Shown here in pieces: positions 1 to 6,280 of a DNA stretch of 6,405 nucleotides. A model generated the notes under the pieces. That model saw only the letters and a list, made by a program, of their open reading frames with translations, searched no databases and was not told the DNA's origin. Each line of letters opens with the position of its first letter. The first letter of the stretch is position 1. The stretch spans positions 1 to 6,405 of the forward strand of contig JALHTA010000209.1 of the NCBI GenBank assembly GCA_022865545.1. The letters are read 5' to 3'. A program made the translations under genes and the position numbers. The stretch comes from Actinomycetota bacterium. GTDB taxonomy: Bacteria; Actinomycetota; Humimicrobiia; Humimicrobiales; Humimicrobiaceae.

Positions 1-172
1 TATATTCATCTCCAGCCTTATCAATTTCTTCCTGCAGCTTCACTCTCATGGTGTCCGGGGTGTCATGCAAGTGCTGCTCCATGAAAGCACAATCCAGATT
101 ATTATGGTTTTGTCTTTTGAATTCTTCAAATTCATTTTTCATTACATCGCATACTATGGCTAGATTTTTCAT
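1..172 (-). CDS. DUF1638 family protein, N-terminal fragment (runs off window edge)
   Basis: The frame opens with ATG at 172-170 and stays open for 57 codons to the window edge, so the C-terminal part is missing. It begins MKNLAIVCDVMKNEFEEF and continues with FMEQHLHDTPDTMRVKLQ EEID. The pattern 'hydrophobic-Cys near the start, conserved Glu, then F-hEQ-LH-TP-hR-LQ-ID' matches my memory of DUF1638 (PF07796) N-termini. The family has no firmly established reaction. Its genes are often found near corrinoid-dependent methyltransferases in methanogens and anaerobic bacteria, which is a context link and not proof of role. The stretch before the ATG is A-rich (AAGAAAAG) with no strong Shine-Dalgarno, and no better upstream start is visible. 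Arg codons seen are AGA, like the ABC genes and unlike the neighbouring hip genes. It is separated from hipA by 156 bp and probably forms its own unit. Family call is from motif recognition only. Confidence 0.7.
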   Translation of the reverse strand, partial: MKNLAIVCDVMKNEFEEFKRQNHNNLDCAFMEQHLHDTPDTMRVKLQEEIDKAGDEY

Positions 173-232
173 ATATTTATCTTTTCTTTTTATAGAATAT
201 CTTATTTCCCTCTAATCTGATCATCCTTATAG

Positions 233-238
233 ATTATA
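233..238 (-). promoter_or_regulatory. Possible -10 element upstream of the DUF1638 gene
   Basis: The minus strand reads TATAAT here, about 60 bases before the DUF1638 start. No convincing -35 box lies 16-18 bp upstream (the hexamer at 17 bp is TAGAAT). The whole 173-328 gap is very AT-rich, so a chance match is quite possible. If the host is an archaeon, the element would need to be read differently. Confidence 0.25.
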
Positions 239-294
239 TTAAATAATTTCAATCTATTCTAATAATCTTTTGTATAAACCGTGCCTATGATCTG

Positions 295-316
295 TTAAAA
301 CCCCTGGGAGTTTCAA
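295..316 (-). terminator. Possible hairpin terminator after hipA
   Basis: Twelve bases after the hipA stop codon the minus-strand RNA can fold as UUGAAACUC-CCAG-GGGUUUUAA, a 9-bp stem with two G-U pairs and a 4-base loop. The pairing relies on G-U wobbles and so favours the minus-strand transcript, which is the hipA reading direction. There is no U-tract after the stem; the only U run is inside the right arm. It is therefore a weak candidate for an intrinsic terminator, or only a 3'-end stabilising hairpin. Confidence 0.3.
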
Positions 317-328
317 TAACAGAGTAAA

Positions 329-1588
329 TTAAAACTTTTCCGCTTTGTTCAGGTCTTCATGTTCAAAGGCAGAAGTCATGCGGTCGATTTCACGTTTTGA
401 CAGCCCAAAATCAGCAGCAATTTTTTTCCATTGTTTTACAGCCGTGACAATGTCTTTTACGGTTTCAATTGCCTTTTCTTTTGAAATTCTAAAGTCTTTA
501 GCAACCGCCATTGCTGTATCCAAAGATGCAGATGTGTCTTCAAAGTCAATCGCCATAGTTAGGATACGCGGTTTGATTTCAGCCGGTACCGGGTTAATAT
601 CATAGGCAGGTGAAAGCCTCCATCCTCTATATCGTTCATAAATAAAACCATGGTTCCGTAAATGGTCGTCCGTGTTTGAGATCATAATTGTAAAGACAAT
701 ACGCCTCCATAGCTCGGCCATATCTTCCCCTGGAGACGCGCCGTTCTGGGCAAGAGCATAGGCCATCTCAAGATAACTATGCTGTTCGTTATCCTGTGCG
801 CCAAGCATGCCCATGGCCGACAGGAAAGGGATGCGCAGTCCGTTTAGACGGTCAAATCTTTTGATAACCAATACGGGCTTTCCAAGGATATTTTCCAACC
901 TCCATGACGGCACATTGATTCCTGCATCTTTAGCTAAAGTCAGTGCAACCGCTTCCCATATAACAATATTAAATTCATCGTCTTTTCTGGGAAACTTGGC
1001 AATTGCAAGGCTGCCATCCCGATTACGAACAGAGGCTTTTGGGCGTGCACCCCCGAGGGATGAGCAGGGAGCCAGTAAAAGTTTTAGATCTTCTGCACTT
1101 TCACTATCTTCTATAAAACGCTCTGCTGCTGATAAAAGCCTGGGCAATTTAAAAAGTGGCGGGATAGTTGTTTGGTCCTTTGGGGTCAAAAAGATCGTTT
1201 CATCCGGCACAGTTGAAAAGCGCAAGGCCCCCTGGCGTGCTTCATCACTTACGCCCAGTAAGTAATCGACTTCAAAAAGTGTGCGAGGTGTTTTATTATC
1301 ACTTTTGGCTCTGACCATTTCAGCGCGACGCATAAGAACCCGCCCCCAACGGTCAGGAGCAGAATCTCCAATTGCTCCAAAAACACTTAGGCCAGCCTGT
1401 GTGTGAAATGTACCTTCAGTAAGTTTTAAGACGGGCTCAAGAGCGAATTTTTCAGGATGTTCAAGCCATTTTTTGTCATATTCAAACGAGGCGCTTTCTC
1501 TGCCTTTGCGAGAATGAAGCCACAATTTCCCAACGCGAATATCTTCCCCGCCAGGCGAGATGTGTACAATCACTTCTTTGCTACTCAC
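329..1588 (-). CDS. hipA: HipA-family serine/threonine kinase toxin (type II toxin-antitoxin)
   Basis: Product is about 419 aa from the GTG at 1588 (424 aa if the upstream ATG at 1603 is used), close to the 440 aa of E. coli HipA. Residue numbers here follow the 424-aa reading. The N-terminal part (about 24-130) shows the HipA N-subdomain pattern, including GDSAPDRWGRVLM. The kinase core follows: a Gly-rich loop SSLGGARPKA (181-190), IAKFP with the likely ATP-contacting Lys203, VLVIKRFDR (244-252), HSYLEMA, catalytic loop SNTDDHLRN (309-317) with Asp312 as probable catalytic base and Asn317, and the metal-binding motif SPAYD with Asp335. Known HipA kinases phosphorylate aminoacyl-tRNA synthetases such as GltX, blocking translation and causing dormancy; the target here is unknown. 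All key residues are present, so the kinase should be active. It lies directly downstream of its HTH partner with overlapping ends, as in classical hipBA. Codon use (mostly CGN Arg) differs from the flanking genes. Confidence 0.92.
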   Translation of the reverse strand: MSSKEVIVHISPGGEDIRVGKLWLHSRKGRESASFEYDKKWLEHPEKFALEPVLKLTEGTFHTQAGLSVFGAIGDSAPDRWGRVLMRRAEMVRAKSDNKTPRTLFEVDYLLGVSDEARQGALRFSTVPDETIFLTPKDQTTIPPLFKLPRLLSAAERFIEDSESAEDLKLLLAPCSSLGGARPKASVRNRDGSLAIAKFPRKDDEFNIVIWEAVALTLAKDAGINVPSWRLENILGKPVLVIKRFDRLNGLRIPFLSAMGMLGAQDNEQHSYLEMAYALAQNGASPGEDMAELWRRIVFTIMISNTDDHLRNHGFIYERYRGWRLSPAYDINPVPAEIKPRILTMAIDFEDTSASLDTAMAVAKDFRISKEKAIETVKDIVTAVKQWKKIAADFGLSKREIDRMTSAFEHEDLNKAEKF

Positions 1589-1919
1589 CGCTGCCTCCAT
1601 CATTTGTGCTTTTGGGAATGCGTACCCGCCTGGGGAGTCTTTCTTCTTCCAATTGTCGTCCTGTTAAATCATGGACAGCATCTGCTAAATCACCAAGTCT
1701 TTCTGTCATACCCAGTACAAATAGTACAGAGGAGTACCCTCCCATGGATACTGTCGGATCACCTTTTTCAATTATCCCTATGGTTGCACGAGAGATTCCA
1801 GCCCGCTCTGCCATAAGCTGGATAGTAATGCGCCGACGTCGGCGAGCATCACATATATCTTTTCCAACCTTATGTAGCGCTTTTAAGACGGGAATGGGTA
1901 AAGTGTTCTGTTTTTTCAT
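1581..1919 (-). CDS. hipB: Xre/HipB-type helix-turn-helix antitoxin and autorepressor
   Basis: A 112-aa protein with a Cro/C1-type HTH domain at about 14-71: an amphipathic helix with an Arg run (ARRRRR, 25-30), then IQLMAERAGISRATIGIIE as the HTH core, and GDPTVSMGGYSSVLFVLGM, a signature often seen in HipB-like partners of HipA kinases. A basic, probably flexible C-terminal tail (about 95-112, with LPRRVRIPKS) follows. The role by family is to bind HipA and neutralise it, and to repress the hip promoter as a dimer. The identification rests on the HTH plus its position immediately upstream of hipA with overlapping ends. ATG at 1919 is preceded by TAAGG at seven bases. Arg codons in the Arg run are all CGN, unlike the ABC genes. 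A standalone regulator is possible but unlikely given the layout. Confidence 0.88.
   Translation of the reverse strand: MKKQNTLPIPVLKALHKVGKDICDARRRRRITIQLMAERAGISRATIGIIEKGDPTVSMGGYSSVLFVLGMTERLGDLADAVHDLTGRQLEEERLPRRVRIPKSTNDGGSGE
1594..1599 (-). promoter_or_regulatory. Shine-Dalgarno that decides the hipA start
   Basis: The minus strand reads TGGAGG at 1599-1594, then five bases, then GTG at 1588-1586. This site lies inside the 5' end of the longest hipA frame (ATG at 1603 or 1600). No comparable site precedes those ATGs; the sequence there is CCAAAAGCACAA. The GTG is therefore the more likely start. It gives an 8-bp overlap with the hipB stop (TAG at 1583-1581), a usual arrangement for translational coupling. 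Confidence 0.65.
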
Positions 1920-1926
1920 TTTAAAG

Positions 1927-1931
1927 CCTTA
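1927..1931 (-). promoter_or_regulatory. Ribosome binding site of hipB
   Basis: The minus strand reads TAAGG seven bases before the ATG at 1919. It is a partial match to the consensus and weaker than the sites of hipA and the 645-aa ABC gene. A weaker site on the antitoxin is unremarkable here. Confidence 0.45.
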
Positions 1932-1934
1932 TAT

Positions 1935-1951
1935 AAAGAGTGTTAATCTTT
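1935..1951 (-). promoter_or_regulatory. Candidate HipB operator (inverted repeat)
   Basis: AAAGA and TCTTT form perfect 5-bp arms around a 7-base centre, between the predicted -10 box and the hipB start. A second, imperfect pair, AGCCTTA (1925-1931) and TAAGGGCT (1953-1960), brackets it. HipB-type proteins bind palindromic sites overlapping their own promoter, so the position fits autoregulation. The sequence does not match the E. coli TATCC-N8-GGATA operator, and the arms are short and AT-rich. Confidence 0.25.
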
Positions 1952-1960
1952 TTAAGGGCT

Positions 1961-1989
1961 ATTATATGATACATTAAGTAAGATAGCAA
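1961..1989 (-). promoter_or_regulatory. Predicted sigma70-like promoter of hipBA
   Basis: On the minus strand a -35 hexamer TTGCTA (1989-1984, four of six consensus bases) is followed by exactly 17 bp and a perfect -10 TATAAT (1966-1961). Transcription would start near 1954, giving a leader of roughly 35 bases before hipB. It lies in the 177-bp gap after the ABC operon, which supports independent expression of the toxin-antitoxin pair. This assumes a bacterial host. Confidence 0.55.
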
Positions 1990-1993
1990 TGGC

Positions 1994-2092
1994 TCTATAT
2001 CTACTATTAATTTATAGGAATTTGCTTCTGGCTCACCAGTCTATAAACAATCGAAAGTTAACATAATCAGGATTAGTAGCCAAAGATATAGA
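1994..2092. repeat. Long-range imperfect inverted repeat between the ABC operon and hipBA
   Basis: TCTATATCT at 1994-2002 is the exact reverse complement of AGATATAGA at 2084-2092, and the adjacent CTACTA (2001-2006) is the reverse complement of TAGTAG (2074-2079). The second arm has four extra bases between the two blocks. The spacing of about 70-80 bases and the AT-rich composition make an RNA hairpin of real stability doubtful. It may be chance, or a relic of an insertion near the hip module boundary. Confidence 0.2.
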
Positions 2093-2096
2093 TCAT

Positions 2097-4034
2097 TTAA
2101 TCCTGTGAAAGGTAATTGCCGTTCTCAAACTGGCTGTAATAAAGGTTTGCATAGAAACCGTTCTTTTCCATAAGCTGCAAGTGATTTCCCTGCTCCACTA
2201 TATCACCATTATCCATCACAAGTATGAGGTCGGCATTCCGGATCGTGCTGAGCCTGTGTGCTATTATAAAACTTGTGCGGTCCTTCATCAGATTATCCAT
2301 TGCATTCTGGATCAGAAGTTCCGTACGGGTATCTACCGAGCTTGTAGCCTCATCAAGGATCAGTATTTTTGGGTCGGCAAGTATCGCCCTTGCAATAGTT
2401 ATTAACTGTTTCTGTCCCTGGGAAATATTTGAAGTTTCCTCATTAAGTATATGATCATAGCCTTTTGGAAGTGTATGGACAAAATGATCCACATATGCGA
2501 TCTTTGAGCTCTCTATCACTTCTTCATCTTTTGCGTCCTGCCTGCCGTATCTTATATTCTCCATGATGGACCCATTATAGAGCCAGGTATCCTGGAGGAC
2601 CATCCCGAATATTGACCTGAGGTCTTTTCGGGTAAAGTCCTTTATATTATTACCATCTACAAATATACCGCCGCTATTGACATCATAAAAACGCATAAGT
2701 AGTTTTACCATAGTTGTCTTTCCGGCACCGGTAGGACCTACAAGGGCTATTTTCTGCCCCGGTTCTACATCAGCTGAAAATCCTTTAATGATCATCTGCT
2801 TGGGCTTATATCCAAAGTGGACATCATCAAACTTAACACTTCCGGAGATAATGGAAGGTTTTATCGGATTTTTCGTATCCGGAGTTTCTTCCTTTTCTCC
2901 AAGGAATTCAAATACCCGTTCCGCAGAAGCTGCAGTCTGCTGAAGGATATTAGAAATATTTGCCATCTGTGAAATGGGCTGCATAAATGTTCTTACATAT
3001 AATATGAAAGCCAGGATTTCTCCTACGGACAGCTTTCCCTGTATGGCAAGCCATCCTCCTAGTACTGATACTGCAACATAGCCCAGATTTCCTACAAAGA
3101 ATGCTATTGGCATCATCAATCCTGAGAGAAACTGCGATTTCCATGCCGCTCCATAGAGAACATCATTAAAACCATTAAATTTCTTTATACTTTTCTTCTC
3201 ACCATTGAAAGCCTTCATAACATTGTGTCCGCCAAACATCTCCTCGACATGACCATTTACATGTCCCAGATAATCTTGCTGCTGTTTAAAATATTTTTGG
3301 GAACGTTTGACCACAGTCATTATCATGACAAGTGAAAGCGGGACTATGAGAATTGACACGAGTGTCATTATTCCGCTTATGGTAAGCATCATTATAATTA
3401 TGCCGATTATAGTAATAACCGAGGTTATTATCTGCGTAAGGCTCTGATTTAGCGTCTGGTTTATCGCATCAACATCATTTGTCACGCGCGAGAGGACCTC
3501 ACCTTGATTTGTATCGTCAAAATACTTAAGGGGCATCCTGTTGATCTTTTTAGAGATGTCTCTCCTGAAACGGTAAGTGATCTTCATGGATACACCGGAC
3601 ATTATCCATCCCTGTATATATAATAATAATGCAGATGCTCCATATAGGCCCAAAGCTAAAAGGATAATATTACCAATATATTTAAAATCTATGCCGTCTC
3701 CGGTCCCGGATATGGACCCTATTACTCCCTCAAAAAGTTTAGTTGTAGCATTACCTATTATTTTAGGTCCCACTATCGCAAATGCAGTAGATGCCGCGGC
3801 AAAGATCATTACCACGAGTACCTGTGCTTTAAACTTTCCAATATATTGTATGAACTTTTTTAAGGTCCCTTTGAAGTCGCGTGGTTTTTCACCCTGCATC
3901 TGGATTCCCCCGCCTCGAGGTCCAAAGCCTATGTGATCGCCACCCCCATCTGAACGTTGTCTATTTCTACCAAACCCTCCGGAACCCATTGGGCCCGAAG
4001 ATCTTCCTTTTGTTTTCCTGGATTTATCACTCAC
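2097..4034 (-). CDS. Heterodimeric ABC exporter half-transporter, catalytic-site subunit (645 aa)
   Basis: An ABC-type exporter half-molecule with fused membrane and ATPase domains, predicted in the cytoplasmic membrane. Residues 1-50 form a basic Gly-rich tail. The six-helix transmembrane domain spans about 70-355, with helices near 70-92, 120-143, 203-222, 223-242, 303-327 and 336-354. The nucleotide-binding domain follows: Walker A GPTGAGKTT (433-441), Q-loop Gln481, signature ISQGQ (537-541), Walker B ILILDE with Asp561 and catalytic Glu562, and H-loop His593. Only the signature is abnormal (SQGQ for SGGQ). This fits the partner of a TM287/288-type or BmrCD-type heterodimer, supplying the catalytic Walker motifs. 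It starts with GTG at 4034, overlapping the TGA of the upstream ABC gene by four bases, with a strong Shine-Dalgarno. Substrate is unknown; multidrug or lipid-like compounds are typical for the family. ATG-less start and coupling imply equal production with its partner. Confidence 0.92.
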   Translation of the reverse strand: MSDKSRKTKGRSSGPMGSGGFGRNRQRSDGGGDHIGFGPRGGGIQMQGEKPRDFKGTLKKFIQYIGKFKAQVLVVMIFAAASTAFAIVGPKIIGNATTKLFEGVIGSISGTGDGIDFKYIGNIILLALGLYGASALLLYIQGWIMSGVSMKITYRFRRDISKKINRMPLKYFDDTNQGEVLSRVTNDVDAINQTLNQSLTQIITSVITIIGIIIMMLTISGIMTLVSILIVPLSLVMIMTVVKRSQKYFKQQQDYLGHVNGHVEEMFGGHNVMKAFNGEKKSIKKFNGFNDVLYGAAWKSQFLSGLMMPIAFFVGNLGYVAVSVLGGWLAIQGKLSVGEILAFILYVRTFMQPISQMANISNILQQTAASAERVFEFLGEKEETPDTKNPIKPSIISGSVKFDDVHFGYKPKQMIIKGFSADVEPGQKIALVGPTGAGKTTMVKLLMRFYDVNSGGIFVDGNNIKDFTRKDLRSIFGMVLQDTWLYNGSIMENIRYGRQDAKDEEVIESSKIAYVDHFVHTLPKGYDHILNEETSNISQGQKQLITIARAILADPKILILDEATSSVDTRTELLIQNAMDNLMKDRTSFIIAHRLSTIRNADLILVMDNGDIVEQGNHLQLMEKNGFYANLYYSQFENGNYLSQD

Positions 4035-6280
4035 GCCAGTTCCTCCTTGCTGAGCTGGGACAGGGCGATCTCCCTATAGGTCTCGCAACTCTCCATTAGC
4101 TCCCTGTGTGTACCCTTTCCTACGATCTTACCTTCATCAAGCACAATGATCTGCTCTGCATTCATAACAGTTCCCACTCGCTGTGCGACAATGAATTGCG
4201 TTATTTTTGCCAAGTGTTTTTTAAGGGCTTTCCTGAGAGCCTTATCAGTTTTAAAATCAAGTGCAGAGAAACAGTCATCAAGTATGAGTATCCCTGGATC
4301 TTTTACTAATGCACGTGCTATTGAAAGCCTTTGTTTTTGGCCACCAGATACATTTTTTCCACTCTGGGATATATCGGTATTAAAACCATCAGGACTTGTA
4401 TTAATAAATTCAAACGCCTGGGCTATTTCTGCTGCTTCCTTTATTTTCTGGTCGCTTGCATCTTCGTCTGCATAATGGAGATTACTATCAATCGTACCGC
4501 TAAAGAGGATATTTCTTTGGGGGACATACCCTATCTTTTCCCTCAAGTCATGCTGGGTAACCTCCCTTATGTCGATACCATCTACGAGTATCTGCCCGCG
4601 GCTGACATCATAGAATCTCAGTAAAAGGTTGGCAAGCGTTGATTTGCCGGAACCGGTCGATCCTATTATGGCTGTTGTCTCTCCGGGTCTTGCAGTAAAA
4701 CTTATATCATGGATCACATCTTCTTCTGCCTCAGGATAGCGGAATGAGACATTCTTAAAATCCACCTGACCCTGTCCAGGTATAGTAAATTTCACAGGTT
4801 TTTCAGGATCACGGATAGCAGATTCAGTTTCCAGGACATCTGCCACTCTTCCGGCAGAGACCGAAGCTCTGGGAATCATTATAAACATGACCGAAAGCAT
4901 TAAAAATGACATAATTATAAGCATGGCATACTGGAGAAAAGCCATCATATCTCCTACCTGCATATTAGCTTCGGCTACCTGGTGAGCTCCCACCCAGACT
5001 ATAAGAAGCGATACACCGTTCATAACCAGCATCATCACAGGCATCATTACGACCATTGCCCTATTAACAAAAAGGGAAGTCTTTGTAAGGTCTATATTTG
5101 CCTTATCAAAGCGATCTTCCTCAAATTTTTGAGTATTAAAAGCCCTGATGACCATCATTCCCGAAAGATCCTCACGGGTCACAAGGCTGAGCCTGTCAAT
5201 AAGGCTCTGCATCTTCCTGAATCTTGGCATTGTCACAAAAAATATGACTATTATAAGACAAATAATAACAATTACTGCCAGACCTATTACCCAGGACATC
5301 GATGTGCTTTTACTGAGTGCAAGTATTATCCCACCTATTCCAAGTATTGGAGCATAAATGACCATCCTTATTAACATTATGACAAGCATCTGGATCTGGG
5401 TGATATCATTTGTCGATCTGGTAATAAGGGATGCGGTTGAGAACTGATCAAATTCAGCATTTGAAAAACTTTCAATCCTGCTAAATACTTTTTCACGGAG
5501 GTTTCTCGCAAGTCCTGCCGCCGCTTTTGCGGATAGGTACCCTACTGCAACTGCGCAGATAGCAGATCCAAGGGACAGGAGAAGCATCAGGAGTCCTGCA
5601 TACAATATATATCTACTCTGTACTCTGTCTGTATCCATACCGAGAGCTGTGTATTCGGCCCTTACTGATCTTGCAGCTGATTGAGTGACCATACTGTCGC
5701 CAAGCGTATCAAACTGTTCATTTATTGTATCCAATAATCCTGATAATTGTGTGTCGGGTAGACTCCCGATCATAGCAAAGACTTCATCAGCTGTCATACC
5801 CTCAGGTATCCTTGATGCATCAAAACCCATAATAGCGCCAGAAGCTGCTGCATTTTCAGGATCTGCTATCATTTGTTCTAAGCCTGAGACAGCAAGAAAT
5901 GCCCTTCCCATAGATTTATTTATTATTTCAGTCTTATCATTGCTTATCTTATTTAGGACATAGATCCCTTCATTTTCAAGTTGAGGATATTTCTTTAAAT
6001 ACTCCCGGTGATCAGAGGAAGTCATGGCTACCAGGGTATAGCTTTCAAGTACTTCAGCCCTGCTTTCATCATCCATAAAAATAGTCAGCTTATCCATCTG
6101 GCTCTTTCTGATGGCCTCAGGTACTGCACTCTCTATTCCACCCTGCTGGATGCCGACATTTACAATATTTGACATAAAATCAGGAAGTGCAAGGTTTGCC
6201 ATTGCCTGGAAAAAAAGCAGTACTACGGAAACAAGTATTATAACTGTAAATGGTTTAAGGTATTTTGCTATTCTAAACAT
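4031..6280 (-). CDS. Heterodimeric ABC exporter half-transporter, degenerate-site subunit with large ectodomain (749 aa)
   Basis: ABC exporter half-molecule, longer than the usual 570-620 aa because of an insert after the first helix. TM1 is at about 12-33. Residues about 35-222 are mostly hydrophilic and predicted extracytoplasmic. TM2-TM6 lie near 224-249, 300-323, 328-350, 406-432 and 447-470. The ATPase domain has Walker A GSTGSGKST (540-548), Q-loop Gln588, a normal signature VSGGQ (644-648), Walker B ILILDD (664-669), D-loop SALD (672-675) and VAQR at the H-loop. Asp669 replaces the catalytic Glu and Gln700 replaces the switch His, the substitutions known from degenerate subunits such as TM287. 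Its normal signature would complete the active site of the 645-aa partner. The start ATG directly follows the TAA of the upstream regulator gene with no gap and no strong Shine-Dalgarno, suggesting translational coupling. The N-terminal stretch LPDFMSNIVNVGIQQGGIE resembles clostridial exporters of about 740 aa. Substrate cannot be assigned. Confidence 0.92.
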   Translation of the reverse strand: MFRIAKYLKPFTVIILVSVVLLFFQAMANLALPDFMSNIVNVGIQQGGIESAVPEAIRKSQMDKLTIFMDDESRAEVLESYTLVAMTSSDHREYLKKYPQLENEGIYVLNKISNDKTEIINKSMGRAFLAVSGLEQMIADPENAAASGAIMGFDASRIPEGMTADEVFAMIGSLPDTQLSGLLDTINEQFDTLGDSMVTQSAARSVRAEYTALGMDTDRVQSRYILYAGLLMLLLSLGSAICAVAVGYLSAKAAAGLARNLREKVFSRIESFSNAEFDQFSTASLITRSTNDITQIQMLVIMLIRMVIYAPILGIGGIILALSKSTSMSWVIGLAVIVIICLIIVIFFVTMPRFRKMQSLIDRLSLVTREDLSGMMVIRAFNTQKFEEDRFDKANIDLTKTSLFVNRAMVVMMPVMMLVMNGVSLLIVWVGAHQVAEANMQVGDMMAFLQYAMLIIMSFLMLSVMFIMIPRASVSAGRVADVLETESAIRDPEKPVKFTIPGQGQVDFKNVSFRYPEAEEDVIHDISFTARPGETTAIIGSTGSGKSTLANLLLRFYDVSRGQILVDGIDIREVTQHDLREKIGYVPQRNILFSGTIDSNLHYADEDASDQKIKEAAEIAQAFEFINTSPDGFNTDISQSGKNVSGGQKQRLSIARALVKDPGILILDDCFSALDFKTDKALRKALKKHLAKITQFIVAQRVGTVMNAEQIIVLDEGKIVGKGTHRELMESCETYREIALSQLSKEELA
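4041..4048 (-). promoter_or_regulatory. Strong Shine-Dalgarno deciding the GTG start of the 645-aa ABC gene
   Basis: The minus strand reads AAGGAGGA, ending six bases before the GTG at 4034-4032. It lies inside the last codons of the upstream ABC gene, whose TGA (4033-4031) overlaps the GTG as GTGA. The near-perfect match and spacing fix this start despite the non-ATG codon. Confidence 0.85.

Noticed and set aside
329..1919. hipBA as part of a new defence system with the ABC exporter
   Set aside because: The pair has its own promoter, different codon use and a classical hipB-hipA layout. Nothing links it functionally to the exporter genes beyond proximity.
2028..2039. CTGG-CTCA-CCAG hairpin as terminator of the ABC operon
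   Set aside because: The stem is only 4 bp and is not followed by a T-tract on the minus strand. I see no convincing intrinsic terminator between the ABC operon and hipBA, so some read-through is possible.
2073..2096. Seven-codon frame (ATG...TAA) directly after the 645-aa ABC stop
   Set aside because: Too short to support and without a ribosome binding site; the adjacency is likely chance.
2950..3144. Minus-strand 64-codon frame inside the 645-aa ABC gene
   Set aside because: It is out of frame with a fully conserved exporter gene on the same strand and has no ribosome binding site or recognisable domain.
4982..5374. Plus-strand open frame of 130 codons opposite the 749-aa ABC gene
   Set aside because: It is antisense to conserved membrane-domain codons and has a His/Tyr-rich, low-complexity translation with no recognisable domain. 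The same holds for the other plus-strand frames over hipA, hipB and the ABC genes.
4031..6280. Loss of function in the 749-aa ABC subunit because of altered catalytic residues
   Set aside because: The Asp and Gln substitutions match known degenerate-site subunits and are complemented by the partner; the frame is intact and all other motifs are preserved.
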